64,000 nucleotides of DNA from positions 496,001 through 560,000 of the forward strand of contig CAVSLD010000003.1 in the NCBI GenBank assembly GCA_963728655.1, given 5' to 3'. Under the pieces are notes generated by a model. That model did no database searches. It was not told the origin of the DNA and saw only the letters and a program-made list of their open reading frames with translations. The position numbers and the translations under genes were made by a program. This document shows, piece by piece, positions 44,489 to 51,765 of this stretch (position 1 is its first letter; each line of letters begins with the position of its first letter). The DNA is from Iamia sp963728655. GTDB taxonomy: Bacteria > Actinomycetota > Acidimicrobiia > Acidimicrobiales > Iamiaceae.

Positions 44489-45405
44489 GACCCGGGGCCG
44501 GACAGCAGGGCGGCCCAGCGGCCGCCGGCCTCGCCCCGGCCGACGAAGCCGACCCGGTCGCCCGGCGCGTCGGGGGCGGGCAGGGTGGCGACCTCCTCGC
44601 CGTCGACCAGCAGGCGGGCCTGCCCGTCGGCGACCGCCAGCTGCGCCTGGGTCCCGGGCTCGGAGGGGGCCAGCGGGTTGGCCGTGGTGACCTCGCCGTC
44701 CTGCCAGACCTCGAGGCGCCAGCCGCCGTAGTCGGGCACGGCCACGGCGGCCACGTAGGAGCCGGGGTCGGTGAAGCCCACGACCAGGCCCGCATCGGTG
44801 GCGGGCACCTCCACCTCGGCCCCGATGCCGGCCGTGGCGTCGCCGGGGCGCAGGGCCAGGGCCGGGTCGGCGACGGAGCCCTCGGGCACCACCAACGCCC
44901 CGTCGGCCACCTCCCAGCCGTCGCCCACGGTCTCCCAGCCGGCCAGGTCGCCGTCGAAGGGGTCGACGACCGCGGCCCCGTCGCCCTCCGGCACGGTGCC
45001 CCCGGGCGTGGTCGTGGACGGGTCCTCCGGCGCGCCGCCGGGCACCCCCTCGGGGGGGATCGTGTCGTCGGGCTGGCCCGCCGGCCCGGCGGGGATGCCG
45101 GGGGCGTCGGGGTCGATGGGGAAGGTGCCGAGCACGGTGGCCGAGTTGCTCACGTCGTCGGGGCTGCGCACCGCGCCCACGAGCGAGATCAGCAGCCCGA
45201 GGACGAGGACGGCCGCCAGCAGCCCCAGCACCACCGCCGGGCCCGTGTAGGGGCCGAGGCCGGGCTGGCCGGGGGCGCGCCGGGTCGACGGGCCGTCCTC
45301 CCGGGCGCGGCGACGGACGGCCCCGCGGGCGGCGGGGCGGGCGGGCTCGTCGGTCCCCGGGGTGGTGGCGACCGGTGCCCCCGGCTCCGAGGGCTCAGCG
45401 GGCAA
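44485..45405 (-). CDS. membrane-anchored beta-rich (lectin-like) protein 3
   Basis: A 306-aa protein. A basic Pro/Arg-rich N terminus leads into one transmembrane helix (about 56-80), a long Pro/Gly/Thr-rich linker (80-145), then a beta-rich domain beginning DPFDGDLAGWETVGDGWEV, with AGLVVGFTDPGSYVAAVAV and QARLLVDGEEVATL. This mirrors the domains at 41482 and 47634. The start appears to be TTG 45405, overlapping the malonyl transferase stop by 11 nt; no ATG or GTG is suitably placed. It is the middle gene of a three-gene minus operon. Confidence 0.68.
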   Translation of the reverse strand: MPAEPSEPGAPVATTPGTDEPARPAARGAVRRRAREDGPSTRRAPGQPGLGPYTGPAVVLGLLAAVLVLGLLISLVGAVRSPDDVSNSATVLGTFPIDPDAPGIPAGPAGQPDDTIPPEGVPGGAPEDPSTTTPGGTVPEGDGAAVVDPFDGDLAGWETVGDGWEVADGALVVPEGSVADPALALRPGDATAGIGAEVEVPATDAGLVVGFTDPGSYVAAVAVPDYGGWRLEVWQDGEVTTANPLAPSEPGTQAQLAVADGQARLLVDGEEVATLPAPDAPGDRVGFVGRGEAGGRWAALLSGPGS

Positions 45406-46267
45406 CGGAGGGATCCGCCGCCACCGGGCGCGTGGGAGGGGAGGCGAAGTGGGCCGACAGGTTCACCAGCGTCTCCCCGGGCCCGGCGTCGACCACCCCG
45501 GTGACGCCCCGCTCGACGGCCCGGGCCACCGCGCCGGGCCAGTCCACGGGCCGCACGAGGGAGGCGGCGAGGGCGGGCGCCACCTCCTCGGCGTGGGTCA
45601 GCACCGGACCGGTCGAGCACACGACCGGCACCTCCGGGTCGGTCGGGGCGCACGCCGCCACCGCGGCCGCGAACTCGTCGACCGCGGGCACGAGCAGCGG
45701 CGAGTGGAAGGCCCCGCCGATGCCGAGCCGGCGGGCCTTGCCCCCGGCCTCGAAGGCCAGCTCCACCGCGACCTCGGCGGCCTCGGCGTCGCCGGTCAGC
45801 ACCAGCTGGCGATCGCTGTTGACCACGGCCACGTCGAGCAGGCCCCCGGTGCGGCCCACCGCGAGGCGTCGGATCCACTCGACGGTGGCGGGGTCGAGGC
45901 GCATGACGGCGACCATCATGCCGGGCCGGTCGTCGAGGGCCCGCACGCCCAGCTCGGCCCTCAGGGCGACCAGCCGGACGGCGGCCTCGCCGCTGATCAC
46001 GCCGGCCCGGGCGCAGGCGGTGATCTCCCCCAGGCTGTGGCCGAGGACGGCGACGCCCGGCCCCCGCCCCTCGGTGGCCACCAGGCCGGCGGCCACCACG
46101 CACGGCTGGGCCACGCGGGTGTCGGCGAGGGCGCGCGGCGTGATCTCCACCCCTCGGGTGACCTCGGCGACGAGCCGGACGAGGGGGTGGTCCGGGTGGG
46201 CGGCGAGGGCCGCCGCCGTCGCCACGGGATCCACCCCCTGGCCGGGGAACGCCAAGGCCTCCGACAT
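45395..46267 (-). CDS. malonyl-CoA:ACP acyltransferase (FabD-like)
   Basis: A 290-aa acyltransferase with the catalytic Ser78 in LGHSLGE, His188 in GGAFHSPLL and an N-terminal FPGQG motif. It would load the extender unit (malonyl or a branched malonyl such as methyl- or ethylmalonyl) on the cluster ACP. The residue after Ser-His pairing that controls extender choice (the GAFHS motif) resembles malonyl-type sequences. ATG 46267 is the real start, since the upstream ATG lies within the TACGAT hexamer. A dedicated copy inside the cluster argues for an autonomous synthase. Confidence 0.9.
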   Translation of the reverse strand: MSEALAFPGQGVDPVATAAALAAHPDHPLVRLVAEVTRGVEITPRALADTRVAQPCVVAAGLVATEGRGPGVAVLGHSLGEITACARAGVISGEAAVRLVALRAELGVRALDDRPGMMVAVMRLDPATVEWIRRLAVGRTGGLLDVAVVNSDRQLVLTGDAEAAEVAVELAFEAGGKARRLGIGGAFHSPLLVPAVDEFAAAVAACAPTDPEVPVVCSTGPVLTHAEEVAPALAASLVRPVDWPGAVARAVERGVTGVVDAGPGETLVNLSAHFASPPTRPVAADPSVAR

Positions 46268-46274
46268 CGGCGCC

Positions 46275-46280
46275 ATCGTA
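46275..46280 (-). promoter_or_regulatory. -10 hexamer of a leaderless promoter (FabD operon)
   Basis: Minus-strand TACGAT lies 7 nt before ATG 46267. Confidence 0.55.
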
Positions 46281-46444
46281 GGGACTGACGGCGGGGGGAC
46301 GGGGAGCACCGGGGGCGCACGGCAGGGCTGTCCCCGCGGGGCGAGGACCCCCCTCGGCGACGACCGCCCCACCCGTCCGCGATCCCGGACCGACGGCTGG
46401 GAGGCGGGGGGCACCGATTACCCTGCTCGGTCCGGAGGGGACGA

Positions 46445-46543
46445 GTGCACGGACAGCCGGAGGGTGAGCGACCGGTGGAGCGGAACGACAGCGGCCACGC
46501 AGGGCCCTCCGCCCCGCGCCTGGCCCCACCGGGTCGACCGTGA
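46445..46543 (+). CDS. small upstream ORF coupled to SGNH protein 2
   Basis: GTG 46445 with a good ribosome binding site (GGAGGGG) opens a 32-codon polar ORF (starts MHGQPEGE, ends PPGRP) whose TGA overlaps the GTG of the SGNH gene by 4 bp. TACCCT at 46419-46424 could be the -10 box. The peptide has no recognisable family; translation of this ORF may be needed to deliver ribosomes to the SGNH gene, which lacks its own ribosome binding site. Confidence 0.4.
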   Translation: MHGQPEGERPVERNDSGHAGPSAPRLAPPGRP

Positions 46544-47637
46544 GCCGCCGACGCCGCCCGGCGTGGCTGCGGCCGGTGCCCTGGACCGAGGCCGCCCTCG
46601 CCGTCCTCGTCGTCCTGCTGGTGGCCGAGCTCGGCCTGCGCGCCATCGACGACCACCTGCCCCGCCAGACGGCGGGCGACACCGTCGAGATCGAGCTCAA
46701 GTACCAGCAGCTCAAGGACCTCCGGGCCGAGGGGGAGCCGGTCGACGTGGTCGCCCTGGGCAACTCCACGCTCGACGCCGCCCTCGACCCCACCCTGTTC
46801 GCCCAGGTGTCGCGCCGCTTCGACGCACCCTTCAACGCCGCCCTGCTGGGTGCTCCGCTCGACGCGGTGCGCCGCTGGGGCGCCGACTTCGTCCTGGAGG
46901 AGAGCGCACCCGACACCGTCGTCCTCGGCCTCACCCCCCTCGACGTGCCCACCGTCGGCATCTTCGGGGTGAGCAAGCCGGCGGTGGCCGACGCCTTCAC
47001 CCGGTCCCTCGACCAGCTCGAGCCGTCGCGCCTCCAGCAGGCCGACGAGACCCTCTCGGAGCGCTCGGTGCTGATGCGCCGACGGGCCCTGTTCCGCTCC
47101 CCCGGCGAGCTGTGGCGGGGCCTGAGCGACACGGTCCACGGGCGGGACAAGGAGTTCGAGGGCGCCGGACCGGTGACCCTCGAGGACGGCAGCCGCGGCG
47201 TCCGCGACCGGGCGACCTGGGAACAGCAGCTCATCGCCCCGCGGGGCGGCATCCGCACCTACTGGGGCCACGAGTTCGACGGCACCTCCGAGAGCCAGGT
47301 GAGCGAGGTCGAGAGCCAGGCCATCGCCACCAGCAACGTCGACCGCCTCCAGCTGGGCGGCCTGGTCGACGCCATCCGCGACCAGGGCGTCGAGGAGGTC
47401 GTCGTCGTCATCCCTCCGCACGACCGCTCGGCCCTGGCCGCCACCGGGCTCGACCTCGACCAGTTCGACCGCCTGGCCGACGAGCTCGTCGACTTCTCCG
47501 AGCGCGAGGGCATGGCCGTGCTCGACCTGTCGCGGACCCAGTGGGACCACACCGACTTCTTCGACCCCGCCCACCTGTCGAAGCGGGGCAGCGACCGGTT
47601 CACCCGGTGGCTGGCCCGCCAGCTCGACGCGCTGTGA
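46540..47637 (+). CDS. membrane-anchored SGNH-fold protein 2 (DltD/AlgX-like)
   Basis: A 365-aa paralogue of the SGNH protein at 40358. One transmembrane helix (about 16-34), block I VALGNSTLDAALDP with probable nucleophile Ser76, and a C-terminal FDPAHLSKRGS with Asp342 and His345. Two copies with conserved catalytic residues suggest two acceptor positions or a two-step relay from the MBOAT. Coupled upstream to a small ORF and downstream to a beta-rich protein by 4-bp overlaps. Confidence 0.8.
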   Translation: MSRRRRPAWLRPVPWTEAALAVLVVLLVAELGLRAIDDHLPRQTAGDTVEIELKYQQLKDLRAEGEPVDVVALGNSTLDAALDPTLFAQVSRRFDAPFNAALLGAPLDAVRRWGADFVLEESAPDTVVLGLTPLDVPTVGIFGVSKPAVADAFTRSLDQLEPSRLQQADETLSERSVLMRRRALFRSPGELWRGLSDTVHGRDKEFEGAGPVTLEDGSRGVRDRATWEQQLIAPRGGIRTYWGHEFDGTSESQVSEVESQAIATSNVDRLQLGGLVDAIRDQGVEEVVVVIPPHDRSALAATGLDLDQFDRLADELVDFSEREGMAVLDLSRTQWDHTDFFDPAHLSKRGSDRFTRWLARQLDAL

Positions 47638-48290
47638 GCGACGGGGAGCGCACGGGCCTCAGCCGCACCCAGTACCTGCTGGGCACGGCCCTGGTCGCGC
47701 TGGCGGGCATGACCCTCGTCTCCGGCCTCGCCGTGGTCTTCGCCCGCGAGGGTGCCACCCCCGACGACGGGCCCACCCGCACCCTCGCCTTCGCCGGCGA
47801 CGACACCGGCCTCGAGGTCGTGTCCGGGGCCGTGGCCACCGAGGAGGGCCACCTGGTGGCCACCGAGGCCGGCCCCGACGACCCCGCGGTGGGCCTGGTC
47901 GACGCCCGCACCGAGGAGGGCCGGCTGGTCGTCACCGCCGTCGACCCCGCACCGGGGTGGGGCGTCGTGTTCCGCTGGACCGACGGCGACGACCACTGGT
48001 TCGCCTCCACCGCCGAGGCCGACGGCCCGCTCCGCCTGGGCCTGGTCCACGACGGCGAGACCGAGGTCGTCGACACCGCCCCCTCGCCGCTCGAGGCCGG
48101 CGCCGAGGTCGAGGTCCGCTTCGACGCGAACCGGGCCGACCTGCGCATCGACGGCGTGCTGGTGGCCTCGGCGCGGGGTCGCCAGGGCGACGGCCGACGG
48201 GTCGGGGTGTGGGCTGCGGAGGCGGGCGCGGCCTGGGACGACCTGGTGCTGGGCCCGCGCCCGACGCCCGTCGTGCGGGAGGACCGGTGA
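47634..48290 (+). CDS. membrane-anchored beta-rich (lectin-like) protein 2
   Basis: A 218-aa protein with one transmembrane helix (about 12-34) and a beta-rich outside domain: WGVVFRWTDGDDHWFAST, then RADLRIDGVLVASARG and a final AAWDDLVLGPRP. The domain has the same strand order as the proteins at 41482 and 44485. Coupled to SGNH protein 2 (GTGA), exactly as protein 1 is coupled to SGNH protein 1. This is the last gene of the acyl cluster. Confidence 0.7.
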   Translation: MSDGERTGLSRTQYLLGTALVALAGMTLVSGLAVVFAREGATPDDGPTRTLAFAGDDTGLEVVSGAVATEEGHLVATEAGPDDPAVGLVDARTEEGRLVVTAVDPAPGWGVVFRWTDGDDHWFASTAEADGPLRLGLVHDGETEVVDTAPSPLEAGAEVEVRFDANRADLRIDGVLVASARGRQGDGRRVGVWAAEAGAAWDDLVLGPRPTPVVREDR

Positions 48291-48336
48291 GGTCCCCGGG
48301 CCGCCGGCCGAGGCGGGGGCCGGCGGGGTCAGCGGC

Positions 48337-48342
48337 TATGTT
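48337..48342 (+). promoter_or_regulatory. -10 hexamer of tRNA-Ser(CGA)
   Basis: TATGTT lies 7 nt before the tRNA 5' end. Confidence 0.5.
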
Positions 48343-48349
48343 GACCGGC

Positions 48350-48436
48350 GGAGGGTTGCCGGAGCGGACGAACGGGACGGTCTCGAAAACCGTTGTGGTG
48401 TCACAGCCACCGTGGGTTCAAATCCCACACCCTCCG
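48350..48436 (+). tRNA. tRNA-Ser(CGA)
   Basis: An 87-nt class II tRNA. The acceptor GGAGGGT pairs with ACCCTCC, the anticodon stem ACGGT/ACCGT holds CTCGAAA (anticodon CGA), and a long variable arm precedes the GGTTCAAATCC T-arm. CCA is not encoded, unlike tRNA-Ser(GGA) at 19726. Confidence 0.95.
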
Positions 48437-48487
48437 CTCAGGTCGGGACCGCCACGGCGGCCCCGACCCCGCTTGCGAGAGAAGGAC

Positions 48488-48931
48488 GTGGAGCAGGTGC
48501 CGAAGCACGGTCGATGGCTCGGCGTCCTCCTCGCGGGCGCGGTCCTGGTCGGGGCCTGCGGCGGTGGGGGCGACGACGGCGCCGACGACGCCCCCTCGCC
48601 GGGCTTCTGCACCGACGTGGCGACCGTCCAGGAGGAGCAGGCCGCGCTCAGCGACCTGCGCCTGACCGACGACGACGACGTCCCCGACGCCCGGGCCCAG
48701 CTCCTCGAGTTCCTCGACGCCATCGACGCCATGGCCGCCAGCGCACCCGAGGAGGTGCGGGCCGAGGCCGACCAGCTGGCGGCCACCTCGGCCCGGATCC
48801 GCCCCGAGATCGAGGGCGTCGACGACGCGCTGGAGCTCGGCACCCAGGTGCCGGGCCTGCTGAGCGAGCTGGGCGCCCCGGCCACCGACCTGACCTCGGC
48901 GGTGCGCACGACCTGCGGCGGCGACAGCTGA
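48488..48931 (+). CDS. small helical lipoprotein, function unknown
   Basis: A 147-aa protein starting at GTG 48488 behind GAGAGAAGG. A lipoprotein signal ends in LVGAC, followed by a Gly/Asp-rich linker and a mostly helical domain containing two Cys (FCTDVATVQ near residue 45 and TTCGG near the end) that may form a disulfide. Many Asp/Glu residues. I recognise no family. It is 50 bp after tRNA-Ser and separate from the ABC exporter that follows. Confidence 0.65.
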   Translation: MEQVPKHGRWLGVLLAGAVLVGACGGGGDDGADDAPSPGFCTDVATVQEEQAALSDLRLTDDDDVPDARAQLLEFLDAIDAMAASAPEEVRAEADQLAATSARIRPEIEGVDDALELGTQVPGLLSELGAPATDLTSAVRTTCGGDS

Positions 48932-48971
48932 GCCACCGCCGAGCGGCGGTGGCGTCGGCAGCACCCACCCG

Positions 48972-48977
48972 TAGCCT
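48972..48977 (+). promoter_or_regulatory. -10 hexamer of a leaderless promoter (ABC exporter)
   Basis: TAGCCT lies 9 nt before GTG 48987. Confidence 0.45.
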
Positions 48978-48986
48978 GGCCGGACC

Positions 48987-50960
48987 GTGCGCCAGGGACC
49001 TCACATCCTCTGGGGGATGTCCCGTTCGGACCCGTCGGCCCTGAGCGGGGCTCACCTCGACAAGGGCCTGGTCCGGCGCGTCTGGGCCTTCGCCCACGCC
49101 TACCGCAGCCGGACGTTCCTCTTCCTCGGCGTGATCGTGGCCGAGGCCGTCCTCGGCCTGGCCACCCCGCTGCTCATCCGGACCATCGTCGACGACGCCC
49201 TCCCCCAGACCGACGGCGGCAGCGCCCGCACCGGCCTGCTCACCTGGTGCGCCGCCGGCATGGCGGGCGCGGCGGTGGCCATCGCCGGCCTGTCGCTGTG
49301 GGAGCGGTTCCTGTCGTCGAAGATCGGCGAGGGGCTGATCTACGACCTCCGCGTGGCCCTGTTCGACCACGTCCAGCGCATGCCGGTGGCCTTCTTCACC
49401 CGCACCCAGACCGGGGCCCTCATCTCCCGGATGAACAACGACGTCATCGGGGCCCAGCGGGCCGTCACCCAGACGCTCGGCTCGGTCGTGTCCAACGTCG
49501 TCGTGCTCGGGACCACCCTCACCGCCATGTTCGTGCTCGAGTGGCGCCTCACCCTGCTGGCCCTGCTCCTCCTGCCGGTCTTCGTCATCCCGGCCAAGCG
49601 GGTCGGCCGTCGGCTCCAGTCGATCACCCGGGAGTCCTTCGACCTCAACGCCTCCATGAACACCACCATGACCGAGCGCTTCAACGTGTCGGGGGCGACG
49701 CTGGTGAAGCTCTTCGGCCGCACCGAGGACGAGACCGCCGGCTTCACCGACCGGGCCGGGCGGGTGCGCGACATCGGGGTGCGGTCGGCCATGTACAGCC
49801 GCACCTTCCTCACCGCCCTCACCCTGGTCGGGGCGGTGGGCACCGCGGTGATCTACCTGGTCGGGGGGCGCCTGGTGATCTCGGGGGCCATCACGCTCGG
49901 CACCCTGGTGGCGCTGGGCGCCTTCGTGCTGCAGATCTACGCCCCGCTGACCCAGCTCACCAACGCGCGGGTCGACCTCATGACCGCCTTCGTGTCCTTC
50001 GACCGGGTCTTCGAGGTCCTCGACGCCCCCCGGGCCATCACCGACCGCCCCGGCGCCGTCGACCTGGTCGCGCCGGAGGGCCGCATCGAGCTCGACGGGG
50101 TGCGGTTCCGGTACCCGGCGGCGGCCGAGGTCTCCATCGCATCGCTGGAGGCCGAGGCCGGCATGCCCCTCGACTCGGCCGCCTCGGCCGAGATCCTCCA
50201 CGGCCTCGACGTCACCATCGAGCCGGGCCAGACGGTGGCCCTGGTGGGTCCGTCCGGCGCAGGCAAGAGCACGCTGGTGAGCCTGGTCCCCCGCCTCTAC
50301 GACGTCACCGAGGGCGCCGTGCGGATCGACGGCACCGACGTGCGCGACCTCACCCAGGAGAGCCTGCGGGCCGCCATCGGCGTGGTCAGCCAGGACCCCC
50401 ACCTCTTCCACGAGGGCATCGCCGAGAACCTCCGCTACGCCAAGCCCGACGCCACCGACGAGGAGCTGGTCGAGGCGTGCCGGGCCGCCCGCATCCACGA
50501 CTCCATCGCGGCCCTCCCCGACGGCTACGCGACCGTGGTCGGCGAGCGGGGCTACCGGATGTCGGGCGGCGAGAAGCAGCGCCTGGCCATCGCCCGGATG
50601 CTCCTCAAGGACCCCCGCATCGTCGTGCTCGACGAGGCCACCAGCCACCTCGACACCGAGAACGAGGCGGCCATCCAGGACGCCCTGGCCCACGCCCTGT
50701 CGGGGCGCACCGCCGTGGTCATCGCCCACCGCCTGTCCACCATCGTCGACGCCGACCAGATCCTCGTGCTCGACGGCGGCCGCATCGTCGAGCGGGGCCG
50801 CCACGCCGCCCTGCTCGCCGCCGACGGGCTCTACGCCGACCTCTACCGCGCCCTGCTGCGGGGCGAGGACCCCCTCGCCCCGGCGCCGGTCGACGACGCC
50901 CCCGAGGACCCGCCGGCCGCCGCCGGCGACCCCCACCTCCACCCCGCCGGCCAGTCCTGA
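48987..50960 (+). CDS. type I ABC exporter (fused membrane and ATPase domains)
   Basis: A 657-aa MsbA/LmrA-like half-transporter. Six transmembrane helices lie in about residues 35-335, followed by a nucleotide-binding domain with Walker A GPSGAGKST, Q-loop VSQDPHLF, signature MSGGEKQR, Walker B VVLDEATSHLD and H-loop IAHRLST. It works as a homodimer. The ~30 residues around 375-395 (after the FRYPAAAEV stretch) look like an inserted loop before Walker A. The substrate is not readable; it is next to the acyl cluster but separated by tRNA-Ser and a lipoprotein gene. Confidence 0.92.
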   Translation: MRQGPHILWGMSRSDPSALSGAHLDKGLVRRVWAFAHAYRSRTFLFLGVIVAEAVLGLATPLLIRTIVDDALPQTDGGSARTGLLTWCAAGMAGAAVAIAGLSLWERFLSSKIGEGLIYDLRVALFDHVQRMPVAFFTRTQTGALISRMNNDVIGAQRAVTQTLGSVVSNVVVLGTTLTAMFVLEWRLTLLALLLLPVFVIPAKRVGRRLQSITRESFDLNASMNTTMTERFNVSGATLVKLFGRTEDETAGFTDRAGRVRDIGVRSAMYSRTFLTALTLVGAVGTAVIYLVGGRLVISGAITLGTLVALGAFVLQIYAPLTQLTNARVDLMTAFVSFDRVFEVLDAPRAITDRPGAVDLVAPEGRIELDGVRFRYPAAAEVSIASLEAEAGMPLDSAASAEILHGLDVTIEPGQTVALVGPSGAGKSTLVSLVPRLYDVTEGAVRIDGTDVRDLTQESLRAAIGVVSQDPHLFHEGIAENLRYAKPDATDEELVEACRAARIHDSIAALPDGYATVVGERGYRMSGGEKQRLAIARMLLKDPRIVVLDEATSHLDTENEAAIQDALAHALSGRTAVVIAHRLSTIVDADQILVLDGGRIVERGRHAALLAADGLYADLYRALLRGEDPLAPAPVDDAPEDPPAAAGDPHLHPAGQS

Positions 50961-50970
50961 GCCGCCCGCC

Positions 50971-51007
50971 CGCGGTCGGGGAGGCGGGGACCGGGTGACC
51001 GACCGCG
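50971..51007. terminator. possible bidirectional terminator
   Basis: CGCGGTCGG (50971-50979) pairs with CCGACCGCG (50999-51007) across a 19-nt loop between the convergent exporter and DUF1361 genes. Confidence 0.35.
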
Positions 51008-51010
51008 CCC

Positions 51011-51682
51011 TCAGGCCGGTCGGCCGGCCCAGCCGACCCGCTGCCACCCGGCCCGGACCAGGCCGCCCGTGCGCGCCACGGCGGCCCGGGCCACGGCGGT
51101 GACCGCCGCGGCCCCGAGGGCGAAGGCCACCGCCAGGGCGAGCACCAGGGGCACCGCCAGCGGTCGGGCCACCGCGCCGACGCCGTCGACCACGGCCTCG
51201 GGACGGGTGACGACGTACCAGGAGTTCAGGCGCGGCAGCCGACCCAGGACCACGCCGAAGGCGCACAGCAGGTGCAGCGCGGCCCGCACCGGCACCCGCC
51301 ACGGGGTCCACCCCACCCGGTCCAGCTCGCGGTCGACCTCGACCAGGCAGGCCGCGTAGGCAGCCAGCCCGTAGAGCACCAGCGCGGCGATGAGGGTGAG
51401 GGGCACGAGGGGCGCGAGACGGGAGCCGCCGCCGGAGTAGGCCTCCACCAGGGCGCCGGCGTGGACCAGGTCGGTGACCACGTAGGGCGCGTTGGGGAGG
51501 AACAGCAGGAACGCGACCACGCCCGCCCACCAGACCGCGGTGCGGCGGCGGTCGTGGCGGAAGAGGGCCACGGCCAAGCCCACCGGGACGGTGGCGAGCA
51601 CGCCGTTCACCACCAGGAGCGGGGCCAGGTGCCACCCCGCGTGGACACCCAGGTGGACGCCCCGGGCCAGCAGCGTGCGCAC
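51011..51682 (-). CDS. DUF1361-family membrane protein
   Basis: A 223-aa protein with six or so transmembrane helices and the DUF1361 hallmarks LFLPNAPYVVTDLVH and GRLPRLNSWYVV. The biochemical role of the family is unknown. It starts at GTG 51682 with a weak CACCAT hexamer 6 nt upstream, and is divergent from xseA. Confidence 0.75.
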   Translation of the reverse strand: MRTLLARGVHLGVHAGWHLAPLLVVNGVLATVPVGLAVALFRHDRRRTAVWWAGVVAFLLFLPNAPYVVTDLVHAGALVEAYSGGGSRLAPLVPLTLIAALVLYGLAAYAACLVEVDRELDRVGWTPWRVPVRAALHLLCAFGVVLGRLPRLNSWYVVTRPEAVVDGVGAVARPLAVPLVLALAVAFALGAAAVTAVARAAVARTGGLVRAGWQRVGWAGRPA

Positions 51683-51751
51683 GGGACCATGGTGCCACCG
51701 GCGAGGACGGCAGACCGGGCGGCTGCGGTCGACGCCCCGGCGGCCGGGCCG

Positions 51752-51757
51752 TACCGT
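51752..51757 (+). promoter_or_regulatory. -10 hexamer of a leaderless promoter (xseA)
   Basis: TACCGT lies 8 nt before GTG 51766. Confidence 0.5.
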
Positions 51758-51765
51758 GGCCGACC

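Noticed and set aside
48350..48436. tRNA-Ser(CGA) as integration site for the acyl cluster as a genomic island
   Set aside because: I found no direct repeat of the tRNA 3' end near the left edge (31.85 kb), no integrase or other mobility gene, and composition does not change across the boundary.
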